From: Embiotoca jacksoni
Taxonomy: Eukaryota; Chordata; Actinopteri; Embiotocidae
DNA length: 64,000 nucleotides
Reading direction: 5' to 3'
Assembly: GCA_022577435.1 (NCBI GenBank)
Contig: JAKOON010000006.1
Coordinates: forward strand, 4,123,001 to 4,187,000
In this document: positions 35,596 through 49,200 of the stretch, piece after piece
Position numbering within the stretch: position 1 is the stretch's first letter
Layout: each line of letters begins with the position of its first letter
Notes under the pieces: model-generated
What the model was told of the DNA's origin: nothing
The model's input: the letters and a program-made list of their open reading frames with translations, nothing else
Databases searched by the model: none
Program-made: the position numbers and the translations under genes

Positions 35596-38099
35596 TTTAT
35601 TAATGTAAAGAGTAACTATACACAATGGATAACAGACTGAAACAGCTGTAATACTTAAAAATGTAAACAAATGATAATATTGAGCACGAGAGGAGAAAAA
35701 TCACCACCTTGGTACTGTCCTGCATTTCTCTCTTCACCTCACTGCCGTCGTAATCAAACAAGCCTTCGTTCTCCACTTTGAGTTTTGAACAAAGCTTTTC
35801 TGATTCGTGTCTGTTTCCAGTGCAGACATTTTGTTTTGACATGTTTCCTTTGCCCAAACCAAATCCCTCCCTCTATGTAGTTGAAACCAGAGATTACAAA
35901 GTTGCTCAATTTTTTTTTTAACTGAGAAGTTTGGTGGGACAAGGATCAGAGCCTCGGTGTTGGTGGCAGAGAGCCTTAAGTTCCCGGGCAGTTGTTAGAG
36001 ATAACAGAAACCACTTCCAATATTATTATCACTTGTAATGATGGTCTGTCCTCAATTTAAACCCTCAATATGATCATTTTTGGACTATAAAGTGTTACAA
36101 GCACAAATCTAATTGCAACAATCCTTCGCGTTGAGTCTGGCTTTAAAACAATTCTGGGTGAATATCTCAACCTCGCATCTGAAACTCGAGTCTCCGGCAG
36201 CACATGTAGCTTCAACGTGACAGTTTACGGATGTGAGCGAACACAAAGATTAGAATTTGGCAACATCACGAGAGGATAGAAAGAACTTTCAGTCGAAAGT
36301 AAGACTGAATGAAAGAGCTCACATCGGACATGTGTGCTTTTCTTGTTTCAAGCTGCTGACAATGAGAAGAGGAGGACATCTGTGACTGAGCAGATGGATA
36401 AAGAACTGAAATCGAACTGAAACGTTTGCCTCCTCCAGATTATGCTGGTTGATCGAAGACAACATGGTCAGCTCCATTTGGCACAGATACTGGTTGTTCA
36501 CTCCACTGGTAACATTTTTTTTTTTTTGTGTAGTTTTTTTTTTCGTTTTTTTTTTTTTTTTAAATCACTCGACGTCACAAATTTGCTACTGTACATAATA
36601 TCCACATCGGTACGGGCTCAGGTCTGGAACGCTGCCCTCGCACGTCGATAAAAGCTTTTCCGTCCGATTCGTTCGATCATATTTTGATTTCTTTTGTACA
36701 ACATATTTCGACTCCACCCAACAGTAAAGAATTCCGTCCTCTTCAGTCTTCACGCACATCCGGCGGCATGCTTTGCGCACACACACACACACACACACGC
36801 GCACGTCAAAGTGCTGGTAGTCCAGGTGTGTGGCCCAGTTGAGAAGCATGCAGTAAATACATAAACCAGTCCAAATTCCCCACCAACCTGGAGCCCTCCT
36901 GTGTCCGCTCCGATTCACCTTCAGTTCCACTTCCAGAGGGCAGGTTGAGTAAAAAAAAACAAGCCAGTATAGCCGACTGCACATCTCGTACAGACATCAA
37001 GGAACCACAATATTTTTTTGTCTTTATGTTTTTGACAGTAAAGGACACCATTTAAACAGTCAAGTTTCTTCACACACAAAAAAAAAACGTGTTTTTTTGT
37101 TGTTGTTGTGCTTTGATGAATGTTGGGTTTCTGTCTTTTACATTCCTTGGCAGCCTACATACATTGTTGTTTTGAGTTTTAATGGAGTGCTGAAATTTCT
37201 CTCCACCAGTATAGGCACTGTGCTGGACAATGTCAAAAACACCAATAGCAACAAATAGAAAAGACAACTTGGTTAGCAGTCTTGATTGTTATCCAAACAA
37301 AGAAAACAAAACTCTGTAGAGATTATGTTTGTCCAGAAGAATTAAATTATCTTTAGAAATCTCATTAGTATAAATTGTGTTGATGATTTGTGACTGAAAC
37401 TGGATTGGAAATGTTTCTTTTAAACCATCGTTTGCTTTACAAAATAACTGCGCTTGGTAACGAAGAGAAATTGAGAGAGAAATTGACCCTGAATAAAAAA
37501 GTAGTCAGTCGGTTGTTAAATAGCTGGCAGTGAATGATCCCAATTGGTTGTTTTGTTTGATTCCTTCGACAGAGTAGCATTTACACAGTCCCACTGACTA
37601 CTGATAACTACTTTGAGGAACGGCGATGTAAAAACCAGAGACTTTTCATCCCGTCATCCCCTTTGTGTTGTCGTTGAGTGTGTAGCCGGGCTACCTGCTT
37701 TCCAGTCAAACACAGCATTAAAATCCCGGTGTCGCGTCGCTTCAAGTGTTCTGAGTCTTTTCTCCACCTAGTGAAGGAGAAGCACCAGTCTCCAACCCTC
37801 ACGGAACTATCTGTCTTAAATATATTTATATATGTTTCTTGCATTGATTTGCATTGAGTTTTCATTGTTTCAGTGTCTGTCACGATTACCTGCAGTCTCT
37901 GCCTTTTCACGAGGCTGTGCGCTGAAGTGCAGGTCCACTGAGAAATGATAATTAAAAAAGACTAAAAAAATAGAAATAAAAAAAAAAAAAAGTCTCCCCC
38001 CCGCCCCCCCGACGAATTAGTGGTCCATGTTGTCGGGGTTGTTTGGGAGGGTGGTTGAAGCACATAATATGCAACGGCCACTGATGGTATGTTGTAGAA
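35596..38099 (-). other. abca1: Probable abca1 3' UTR
   Basis: About 2.5 kb downstream of the abca1 stop with no coding exon. The far end is placed at a minus-strand AATAAA (plus TTTATT, 35596-35601); several more lie near 35510-35530. Human ABCA1 also has a 3' UTR of several kilobases. The UTR holds the miR-33 sites at 37840-37856, a short AC repeat (about 36779-36801) and long T/A runs. The true end needs transcript evidence. Confidence 0.45.
37840..37856 (-). promoter_or_regulatory. Two tandem miR-33 target sites in the abca1 3' UTR
   Basis: Reading the minus strand, CAATGCAAATCAATGCAAG contains two overlap-free copies of CAATGCAA, the 8-mer match to the miR-33 seed, 10 nt apart. They begin about 244 nt after the stop codon. 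miR-33, encoded in SREBF introns, represses ABCA1 in mammals through clustered sites early in the 3' UTR, so position and arrangement both agree. Confidence 0.8.
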
Positions 38100-40297
38100 T
38101 CAGACACAGCTCTCCCTGCTCTTGCTGTCTGTGAGGAAAGAGTTTAGCTGGGTAATGTCCACCACAATGGCGTCCCGCTTGCTCAGATGGATATCTTTCA
38201 AATGGTCCTCGTCACTTTGGTCCTTGGCGAAATTTACAAACACCTGCAGGGCGGAGAGGAAGGGGAAAAACAACAAGTTACGACTTTTCCTGCGTCGGAG
38301 TCGCGGGCTAGTTCTGATCGGCTCACTGTGGTGCGCGGCTTCTTACTTGGTCTAACGTGGTCTGAGAGACAGAGTAGTCCTCTATGCTCAGCGTCTCCTT
38401 GTTCTTGGAGAGCAGGGAGAAGATGCGGGCGAGGGAGGTGAGGGACGAGGAGAGCTGGTACTGCAGCATGTTGCGGTGCTTCTCCTTCAGCGTGCTCCCC
38501 GGCAGCTCCCGCTCAATGAACTCCATCACCGGCCGGAGGTCTGGGTCCGGCCCCGCCACCCGCAGGATGATGGTGTAGCCGTCACCAAACCTGAGAGAAA
38601 TGTGCAAAAATAGGAGTGTATTCATGTATAAAGATAACTTTTACCTTCTTGTTTTTGTTCAGATCCTGATTTTCTTCACTACAATCTTTGTTGCAGCTGC
38701 CAGAAATACTTCAACCGCTGCATGTCAGAGTACAAATCTGGTGTTTATTACTGGAAATATTGATGTGCATACAATTATCGCTGCTTCATATGAAAGTGTT
38801 TCAGATTATTGTTACTGTGAGACAATAAGCCAACGCTGAAATCCAGTCTCATCATTTGAAAATAAAGAGGTCTTGGTTTGCGCGTTGCCAGGTGTTGTGC
38901 TGTGTGTGTTTACCTGTTTTTGAGGTGTTGCACGCTGCCCAGGCAGCGGAACCTGCCGTTAACCATGATGGCCATCCGCGTGCAAAGTGCTTCACACTCC
39001 TCCATGCTGTAAAAATGATGAGGTAAATGTAAACGATTAACGGGGATGTGAACATGTCCAAATCTGTATCTGTTATGTTCATGGTCTCCCGTCTCACCTG
39101 TGAGAGGTCAGGACTACGGATCGTCCCTCCTTGATGATGCTCAGGATGGTGTTCCACAGGGCCCGACGTGCTTTAGGGTCCATGCCTGTTGTAGGTTCAT
39201 CCTGTAAACGGGTAACAACAGACACTCAGCTGCTGCTTAATACCATTAAGATACACACCACTGTGTACAGGAACTTGAACCTTCTGCCATGTTCCATGCA
39301 ATAGTTTTTCTTACTGACCAGAAACACGACAGGCGGTCCTCCTATGAGAGCAATGGCCGTAGACAGCTTCCTCATGTTCCCTCCGCTGTAGCTGCCCGCC
39401 GACTTGTCCACATATTTGACCAAACCCAGTTTCCGGATGCCCCACTCTGCCACCTAGTGGACGTGATAAGAGTTTTCACGAGTGTTAACCATCTGTTTTT
39501 TTCTTTTCTTTTTTAGACGTAACGATTAAAGGATTAAGGAGTTTGTTTAAAAGACTAATGCTGCTGACCTCACAGACTTCCTTCTCAGGGACTCCTCTCA
39601 GGATGGCGTAAAACTCGAGGTGCTCTCTGCCGGTCAGGAGGTCGTTGATGGCATCGAACTGAGGACAGTAGCCCATGTTCTGATGCACCTCATCGATCTC
39701 TGTAGTTACGCTGGAGTGAGAGAAAACACATAAAGAAGACCTTATTAGTTTTATAGAAAGAAAAACGATATATCCTAAACATAATTTATTGTTACATGTT
39801 TTCTTACAAATCAAATTTCCATTGCAAATTAAATAGATTAGAATAAATGAATGTGTTGCGATATGATCTCTTACCTCTTGCCGGCTAAGTAGGCTTCCCC
39901 ACTGGTGACCAGAGAGTCTCCCGTCAGCATTTTGAAGGTGCTGGTTTTTCCTGCTCCGTTCACCCCCAGCAAACCAAAACACTGCAGGAAAAAGAAGGAA
40001 ACGTTCACATCTTGTAATAAAACCAATTCAAACAACACACATATTCCACTGTGTATCTGCATTATTTATGAATGGAGTTGTGTGGCGGGTGTTAGCAGGC
40101 AGTCTGTCTGTACCTCTCCAGGAGGGATGCCAACACACAGCCGGTCCACTGCCGGCTTCTGTTTCCGCTTGTAAATCTTGGTGAGCTGCCGGAGCTCCAG
40201 GATGTCTGACTGTCCTCCTCCGTTCAGGATCCTTTGACGCTCTCTGGCCACGTCCTCGTCTTCCTCTCCGATAGGCTTCAGGTGACTGGAGGATGAC
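38100..40297 (-). CDS. abca1: abca1 nucleotide-binding domain 2 and C-terminus
   Basis: Exons: 40114-40297, 39875-39981, 39569-39710, 39319-39453, 39098-39201, 38914-39006, 38347-38590 and 38100-38243. Walker A is GVNGAGKTSTFKML, the Q-loop MGYCPQFDAINDLL and the signature YSGGNMRKLS (human has K where this has M). Walker B plus D-loop is VVFLDEPTTGMDPKARR, and the switch region LTSHSMEECEALC. The C-terminal part keeps the VFVNFAKDQSD element important in human ABCA1 and ends ESCV, matching the human PDZ-binding tail ESYV with Tyr replaced by Cys. Confidence 0.97.
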
Positions 40298-43200
40298 CTG
40301 GAAGATCACAGCGAGGAGACGTTACATTTAGGACAGACTTGAAGGAGGTTTAAAATTGAATCCAAGAGGGAATTCGAATCTCATTTGAGTGAAGTCCTAT
40401 TCGATAACGAGGCCTTATCGCACATGTATGTAACCAGTTTCACCCACCTGGCCTTCAAGCAGAAGCGGTACTGAATGAGGACGGTGATACAGAAGAAGAC
40501 AACACCCTCTACGGCCATGGCAAACAGGTTCTTTCCCACCATGTCCCAGGCCAGAGGAGAGCGGAAACGGTTTTCACCTACAACAGAAAAGACATTTCAG
40601 CACTTTGACAAAGCTTCTTCTGTCTGCCTGGTCAAAAACCAATAAAAATACATCTACGGCAGGTGACACCAAAAGTTTACTGGACTCACCGAATCTCTCC
40701 AAAGCGTCAGCCATGGCCTGATTCTTCACCATGTCAATCAGTCCTCGGCCCAGGCAGAAGTGAGGGAAGATGAGGAAGACGTTCTTCAAGATGTCGTTGA
40801 TGCCACCGATCTCCTGAAAGAGGGTCGAACATTCAGTCATGAAAGGTGTTAAATGTCCATCATTTCTTAATTTACAAACAAAAACCCGTTTTCAAACCAT
40901 CAATCTACTGCTGCTAATAAATACTTACATTGCTTCCAAACAACTCCAGGACAAACGTGGACACGCTGCCATTGATTCCTATCAGTATGTTGACACTGGT
41001 TAGAACCACATAGGCTGTGCTGGGGATCTTAAAGAAGAAGGAGGCTGGGTACATCAGCGGGGTGATCGACCACCTGGATGAGAGACACAAACAGGATTTT
41101 AGAGATTCAAGTTAGATAAAAACAAAACATGAAGACTGGAGGGGCCCAACAAAGCGAGTGTTTACCCGTAGAGCAGCAGCAGCAGGGCCAGCACCGGCAG
41201 ATTGGTGGAGGAGACATAGGCGTCTTGTTGGAAACACACAAAGATAATGATCACCAGCGTGGCCGGAACGATGTAATTACACTGCAAGAGAGGGAGAGAA
41301 ACAGGCTTCTGTAAGTTTCTATCGCGCCACATTTTCAATCAATATTACGATTTGGAATATTTTGACCTTTTCTTGCACTGGAGCGGAGCCAGCTGTGCAG
41401 AAGGTCCAGCAAAAGTCCAATGTCTTACCATATCCCAGACAAAGTTGGCCAGCCAGTAGAGTAAGGGCTGCACTCCACTGATGAACTGCAAGTGTTTGGC
41501 CTTGTTCACTCTCTCCTGGATGAGGAAAACCACAAAACTGGCAGGGACGAAGGACATGGCGAAGATTACGCAAATAGACACCAGAACGTCCACCGATGTC
41601 GTCATCCTGGGAAAAAGAGAGGACAGCGAAGGAGACAATGAGAGTGAGTCGGGGGTATCTGTGAGTAAACTAAAAAGCAGAGATATACTGAGACTTCGCC
41701 GCTTGTGAATTCACCCTCATATTCACTGCTATACTCACAATGCGACCTGCGACAGCTGCTCCTTGGTGAGGTTGAGAGGATGGTTGTGGGCGGTGATGCC
41801 AAACCTTGCGGGGTCTTTGCCAGCTGGCAGATTTGCCCGCAGGATACCGTTGTTCATAACGTTGAGGAATGAACCGATGCTGTGCCAGCCCTTGTTGTTG
41901 AACCAGATCTGTAGGTAACAGAGGCAGATGTGAGATTTCAGTTTATTTAACATCAGCGGACAAACAGAGCAACCTGGACTAGCAGCTGCCTCGTGACCAC
42001 TTCATTTTTTTCCCTGAATTCACGGGAGCATTTCAAAAGCACTTCGGTTTTATTATTCTCCTGCAATTTTCATTATTTTTGTGATGGAATTGCTCATCAG
42101 TCAACGCCTACATATCTAAAATTAAGTTTCGTCATCAACATTGTCCTCAACAAAAACAAGTTGTTTACAAATGAAGAGCAATGTACAGTCTGCGCATGTA
42201 ATCAATAACAATACGAATATGCCGTAAGAGGTTTGTTATCTGAATGAATTATTATGTGAGCCAGTAACACAGTATGAAGTACGTTGTGTGCATATTGTGG
42301 GTTTAACAGTGGCCTTGTTGTGGGAACTTGTGACGTTAACCTCCACAGCCATGTGCCGTTACATAACCGGCGCCTGCACGTGCACTCACTGACCTTGACG
42401 TTATTCTTGGTGTCCAATCCTTGAATAAAACTGGAGAGACTGCGAAAGAAACGATCTGCTGACGTTCCCTGGAGGACGGGCGAGGCAGAGAGAAGGAGAG
42501 AGAAAGAGTCGGAGAGGGAGAGAGTCTTGGTCAGCTGGGATTATTTACAACACAGAGGTCCTCATGTGTCTTTTTACCCCGACTAACTTTAACCACAGCA
42601 GGGTCCTTGAGTAAAAGGCTATGAACCAGTACAGTGCAGTTTATTTGATAACAATGTAATAAAATCTCGTACTCTTTCAAGACGAAAGCGTCTCCTCAGC
42701 TGCTCGATTGCATCATCAACATCATCTATTTGGGACAGAAGCTGCGAACTACTGGCACCCAATGAGAATCCACCGTATCTGTTCCAGGAAACAAACATTT
42801 GAATGTCAGTGAAGGACTCAGCAGAGCAGAAGAAACACTCGGATCAATAATATTGATACACAAATCAACTAAAGATGCATCCTGACTGATAACGTACCTG
42901 AACTCATTGACCCAAATCTTGTTCTTTAGGCTGTAAGAGAGGAAAAAATAAATGATTTAGTGGCTTTCATGCTTCCATGAATGAAAAATAATTCACATTA
43001 TAGATATAAAGTCGGGGTAATGACAATAAAATGTCAGGTGGGTGTTACCTCTTGCCGATGATCTGAGCGTAGGTTTTAACCAGGTAGTCTGACACATTTC
43101 TGCCGGTCAAGTTCTGCAGAGTGTCTTTGTCGCTGATCATCATCTGGAAATAAAACCAGAAAAAATTGTTAATTCATGTATGTTTTTTTGGTGTTGCTGA

Positions 43201-46200
43201 TTAATATTCAGTATATTGACTTTATTAAAATATTGGATTTATGTTTAGATAGTGTTTGCTGTCCCTAACCTGCGCTGGTGGAAGTCCTCCGGCCCCGGCT
43301 GGGCACTCGGGCAGCATTCTCTTACGTCCTTCGCAGCTGCACTCACAAAGAGGTGAAGGATTCTCCATGGTCCAGTTGCCTTCGTTGAAAATGTCTGCCA
43401 CACTTTGAGAGACTTCAGGGACCGACCACTCATCCTCAACTGCGGTACAGGAAGTGTCCCTGGAGCATAGAGGGTTTAGATTAAAATCAAAATCTCCCTT
43501 TTTATTCATAAGCCCGGTGCTTTTACTCCACTGTAAATGTATATAGTTTTTATTTTCCAAAATTAACTTTTTTCCTCAAAACTCACATTACGGTGTGTCC
43601 TTTCATGCAGTGTGTTCCAAAGCCCGGTTTTTCTGTCAGAGCTCCCAGCAGTCTGTTGATGTGAGGGTCCTCAGGTATGTCGTTACTACAAACAGACACG
43701 GAGAAGCCACGGTCATTAACTGTCTTGAAAGGGAGGTTACACGTAAACAAATCATCACAAACAAATACAGTTTGAACACTCACAATTAACCGTTATAAAA
43801 ATGTAACATTATTATATTATATTAACATGTTACAAAATTCCTTTAACAGCTGTGCTCAATTCGCTCGTCAGCTTTCGTTCACCACCGAGTTCAAAAATAG
43901 TTAGTCAGCATGCAAACTTCAGTGCAGTTAAGTATCTTTTCCATCTTTAATGTGTTGTGGACTTTGTGGATGGAAATAGCATGCTATTTCAAACATGTGC
44001 TTTTCTTGACAGGAAAACAGAACGATTCGAGTTCAACTGAAGATTCAAAACTGCTTTGACAGATGGTTACGCTAAGAAGGTAGACAAATCTCTCTTTTTA
44101 AAAAAATTTTTTTTTTACAAGAACTAGAGATAAAGGGATGAAAAGGAGGAAAATACTATTTTTGCAGACAGAGGGAAAGATATCTCACCTGATGAAGGTG
44201 AACTGTTCTCCATACATTTTGGGATCCAGAGCCAGACTGGGGTATTTTCCAAACGGAGGAACAATCAGGCTGAACACCAGGGCGATGCACACAAACACCG
44301 CCGGAAGAACAATCTGAAAAATACCATCATGACAATTCAGTACAACTGACATTCATAAAAACAGACACGCCTCTGAGTTATTACTTTATTGTGAGAAGAT
44401 TGCATTTGATAGGATAATCTTGAATGATTGATGCAAGGCAAACAGACTTCAACGGCTACCACTGAAGTCTCTGCATTTGAAGTTAACATCTGTGTACCTG
44501 AGCAAAGAAGCCTTTCCTGGATCGGCGAGCGTAGAGGAATCGTTTCCAGAGAAGTGCAACAAACTGCTGTCTCTTCAGACTCCAGCCTTTGACCTGGTAC
44601 GAACCTTTGCCATCTGTTCCACTGAGCCAGTCTGTCTCACGGGATTCTGGATCAGACACCATGATGCACATGAGCAAACTTGCAACACAGTAAATGAGTG
44701 TCCTTATTATGTAAAGGTTCTCAGAAACTGTTAGCAATAACTGAATTCATGCAATTGCACAAAGCAACAGATTTCTATGTTTTGTAATACAGGTCTGTTT
44801 TCTTGCACTTTTTACTCCCATGAAAATAACTGAGATACGTCTCCTAATTTTCTATGTGATATTTTTGATGAAATAAAACGTCTAGGTGCAAATACAGAGT
44901 ATAAGCTCCTAGACTGTTTATCTCATTGCACTGCAAGCTGGACAGTGCTGTTCTACCTGGGTCACCTTCGGAGTCGTTGAAGTCAAAGTCGTCCTCGGTG
45001 AAGGGTCTCAGGCAGCTCTGGTGGTCTCCAAACGCATGATGACGACGAGTCCTGGTTGGTACGACTCCATCTGAAGCCACAGGAGAAATGTATTAAATCA
45101 ACTGTGTTTCAAGTCTGCTGTTTTCTTTCACTAGAAAATACATGATAAATCTCACCGGAAAGCTCAACAGAATCCACTCCGCTGTCTTCAGCCACTTTCA
45201 GGAAAATCTGCAGAGTTGGAAGACATCAGATTAAAACATTGGCTAAACTGAAAACAGATGGTTGCCCAAAGGCCAAATTAGACCAGACATTATCGGTCAG
45301 TCAGCTCTTTAGTGCTCCTTACCTCTTCCAGGGTGGTATCAGATATTCCATAACTCGATATTCCCAAGTCAGTGAGTCGGTCATCAAGCTCATGGAAAAG
45401 CTCCACAAAGGCTCCATCTTTAGCTGACTGGTAGGGCAAGACATACGTGAGTTCATGGCCGAGATCCTCGACCATGCGAGCCTCTGGGACATGTTTGAAA
45501 ATCACATTGGAGATGAGGGAGACGTCTGCAGGAAAGAAGGAGCAGATTGAGTGAAAGGTTGGTCGGAAAGGAAGGTAATTATAATTATTTCATGAGCCTC
45601 ACATGTCTAATTTTACATTTCAGCAGAGATTATGTGACACTGTTTCTCTGTTGCACCGAGCTCTGCTGGTAATGTGGGTTTAATTTAATAAGAAAGCTAG
45701 CCAGTTTATGATTGTCAGTTCTTACCAATAGTGGTGGTTTCACTTTCAGGTTCGCTGCCCAGGCCGGCATCCGAGCTGCTTTCTGACACATTGTCCTCCT
45801 GAACAAAAGACAAAAGGGTAAACAGCTAAGAAGAAGAACAAATGAAGGAATCATCTATCACTACAAAAAAGGTTTTTCATTGTGGTTCTGCCCTACTTTG
45901 AAGAACAAAGGGAATAAAAAAACGTTAATGTTCTTTTAATAAGAGAACAAAAGAGCTTCTTTATTTGAACTTTTACTTCTCTTTATAACACGTTTAATAT
46001 TCCTGTTTACCTTCTCTGCTTTCTTGATGTAGGAGACTGTGCTGGCGGAGTTCCTGCAGGACTGAAGTGTCAGGTCATAGTCTCTCTTAACCAGGGTCAG
46101 GTAGTAGCCTGTCCCCAGGTGGGTCTTCAGGAAGAGCGAGGAGCCGACGCAGCACAGCTTTCCGTGGGAAATGATGGCGATTCGGTCACCCAGGATGTCG

Positions 46201-49200
46201 GCCTCATCCATGTGATGAGTGGACAGGATGATGGTGCGGCCTGGAAGAGGGACAAATAACGTCAACTTTAATTTGCTATAAGACTTAATTTGCTTCTACA
46301 AAAAACTACAAAAGTGAAATGTATCAAACATAAAAAAACAATGAATAAATATCACTTCGAAACTAATAACAGACTTAGTTACCTTGTCTGTATTTGAGCA
46401 GCAGGTCCCAGATGCCCCTGCGTGCGTAGGGATCGACACCAGCAGTGGGTTCATCCAGGATCACAACCTTTGAGCCACCAACAAAAGCCAGGGCCACTGA
46501 CAGCTTCCTCTGCATCCCACCTGAAAAAAACAACAGGAAGAAAAATCAGAAAGATTCACAATGAAAATAAACGCATACAATCCCTATGCATTGTGTGCCT
46601 AATATTAACTGTGGAATGAGTGAAAGGTGAAAAACTGACCGGACAGGGTGCTGGTGCGAGACTGTCGTTTGTGAGGCAGTCCGACATCATTCACAATTTG
46701 CTCCATTTCGGCCTTCACCTTCTCCTCTGTCAGCCCCTTCAGGCGGGCGTAGAACCAGATGTGTTCTTCCACTGTCAGCCTGGAGCAAACCAACAAATCA
46801 CAGTTACCACAGCACAGGAGGCTAAAAGTGTGCAAAAGAAATCAGCCCCTGATATCGTATACGTACATGCTGAAAAGTACGTTGTGCTGCGGGCAGACGC
46901 CCAGATTCTGGCGGATGGTGCTGAGTTCCTTGCGGATGTCTTTGCCGAGGATGTAGGCGGTACCAGAGGTGGGCGGGAACAGCCCTGTCAGGATTGACCT
47001 ATCAGAAACACAACATCACAGTCAATCATCAGATCTCAAAATTCCTCACCTAGTCTTTTAGCTCGGTTAAACTGAAGATTATGGTAAATGTGTGTTCACT
47101 GTCTTACATAGTTGTGGTCTTGCCAGCTCCGTTGTGGCCGAGGAAGGAGGTGATCTGTCCTTCATAGAATCTCAGCGACAGTCCGTCCACAGCCAGCTTG
47201 TTTCCATGACTGTAGACCTTCACCAGATTCTCGATGTAAACACCTGGATCGATGTGGCTCGGCTCCTCCTCGATGCACACAGCTGTGGATAAAATAAAAA
47301 CAGCAGCATTTTAGCAATAAGCTTTGGTATACAAAAAATATATCCACTTCTTAGAAATGTTCAACATTAGTTTAAATCTGGAAAGACAAACAAGTAATGG
47401 TAATGATGATTATAATTTGTACCGTCAGCGTTGCCTTTCTTTGACATAGGGGTGGAGATGTTCTTGTTCTCCTTCTCTCCACACCAGTACGTCTTTGTGA
47501 AAGGGAAATACCAAGACCTGGGGATCCCGTACTGACCTGTAATACGACAACATTTATTGTAAAATAACTCGTGTTGTCCGTGCGATAACTGACAAATACC
47601 ACAATTTAAACTCACCGGGGAACACGGCTTCAATGTACCACGTCATTATTCCGTACAAGAAGGCATCAAACAGCATGAGGCAGATAGAGGTGGTCAGGTT
47701 GTAACTGTCTCCCTCCAGAGGGCTGGCAAGCAAGTTCGACCACTGGATTCCCACGCCTTGCTCCTCGAACAGGGCAAAGTACTCACAGCCGAAGCCAAAA
47801 GCCACAGGAGACAGGAGACTCTGAGAGAGGAAGAAAGGATCCGTAGTTCAGTGGAGAGAAAAGGGAACTCTGGAAACAAAATGTACGAGCACGCATGTGT
47901 TTTTTTCTCCGTAATTGAACAAATACCAGGGACCTTTTTATATCACTCTTTGACAGTGTAGAGATGAGATTTCTATACAAAGATGTGAGGAACAGTCAAC
48001 GCAAAATATATTCATGCAAGTATCGATATGATGATTAGTAAGTTTCTTCCACACACCACAACAACTTTTGCTCCGAAGCCCACGTAGTCTTGCCAGGCGA
48101 CACACAGCACGTAGGGCAGGTAGAGGGTGAAGTATATAATGCCCCCGCAGGCCGCTGCCAAGTTGGCACGCGAGAACAGGGTGCTGATGAGAAAGCACTG
48201 CATGATGGTTACGACGCCAAAGGATCCCAGGAAGAGAAACACAACGCCCGGGTCACTGTAAGGCAGCAGGTTGCCCATCTGAGAAAGAGGAAGAAAACGA
48301 ACAGGATGATATCACTTGTTTTCCCACAACTTAATTACATTTCCAGACATCATGGAAAAATAGATTCACTATTAAGTTAAATGTTGAGTATAAACATCGG
48401 CACTGATCCGTGTGAGTAAGATCACTTGTTTTCTAGAATGTGCAGACATTCCTGCACGATGACTAACTATACACATGTGCGAGTGCGTGTCCGCGGCAAC
48501 ACCGACCTTTAATAACATCACCAGCAGGCTTGCGCTGATCAGCAGCGGGATTAAACTGCTGATGAACCAGCTCAGCCACAGGGTGCCGTTGTTCAGTCCC
48601 ATGATCCTCATTGTCTCCTTGAGCCGTGCCTCCTTCTCGTAAACGACGCCCTTGATGATGATGGCTACCGAGTACATCCACGCCAAGGTCATGAAAAGAG
48701 GCATCGACCGACTCATCACTCGCAGGAAACTGTGATAAATGACATGAAAAGTTAGACACAAATCATCTGCGGTGTCTGTACATGGAAATATTTGTGTATT
48801 CTTTTCACTTACATATCATCAACATAGCAGGGGTAGGGCATTTGCTGAATGTAGATTCCCGTCCTCTCCTTGGTGCCAGTGACGGCTCTGATGATTCCTT
48901 GCTCGATGACGTCCTGGAGGTAAGAAAATCCACCCCAGATGTACCGCAGGTCCTCGAAGGGGTCTGCTCTGGGACCAGGGTCCCAATAACTGCAAAGCAA
49001 GATTAAAATCATTAAACATAAAAAAGAAGAACGTGTGTGTGTGTGAACCAATAAAAATTGCTTGGTGGACACAGCAACTTACCCGTCTTTAATCTTGTTC
49101 GTCCTCTCCACATTATCAATGTCCATGCGGATTTTGTAGTTCACATTGGATGGCAGGTCGGTACTGTTGCTACGGGCGATGTCGGGAAACACGATTCCGG

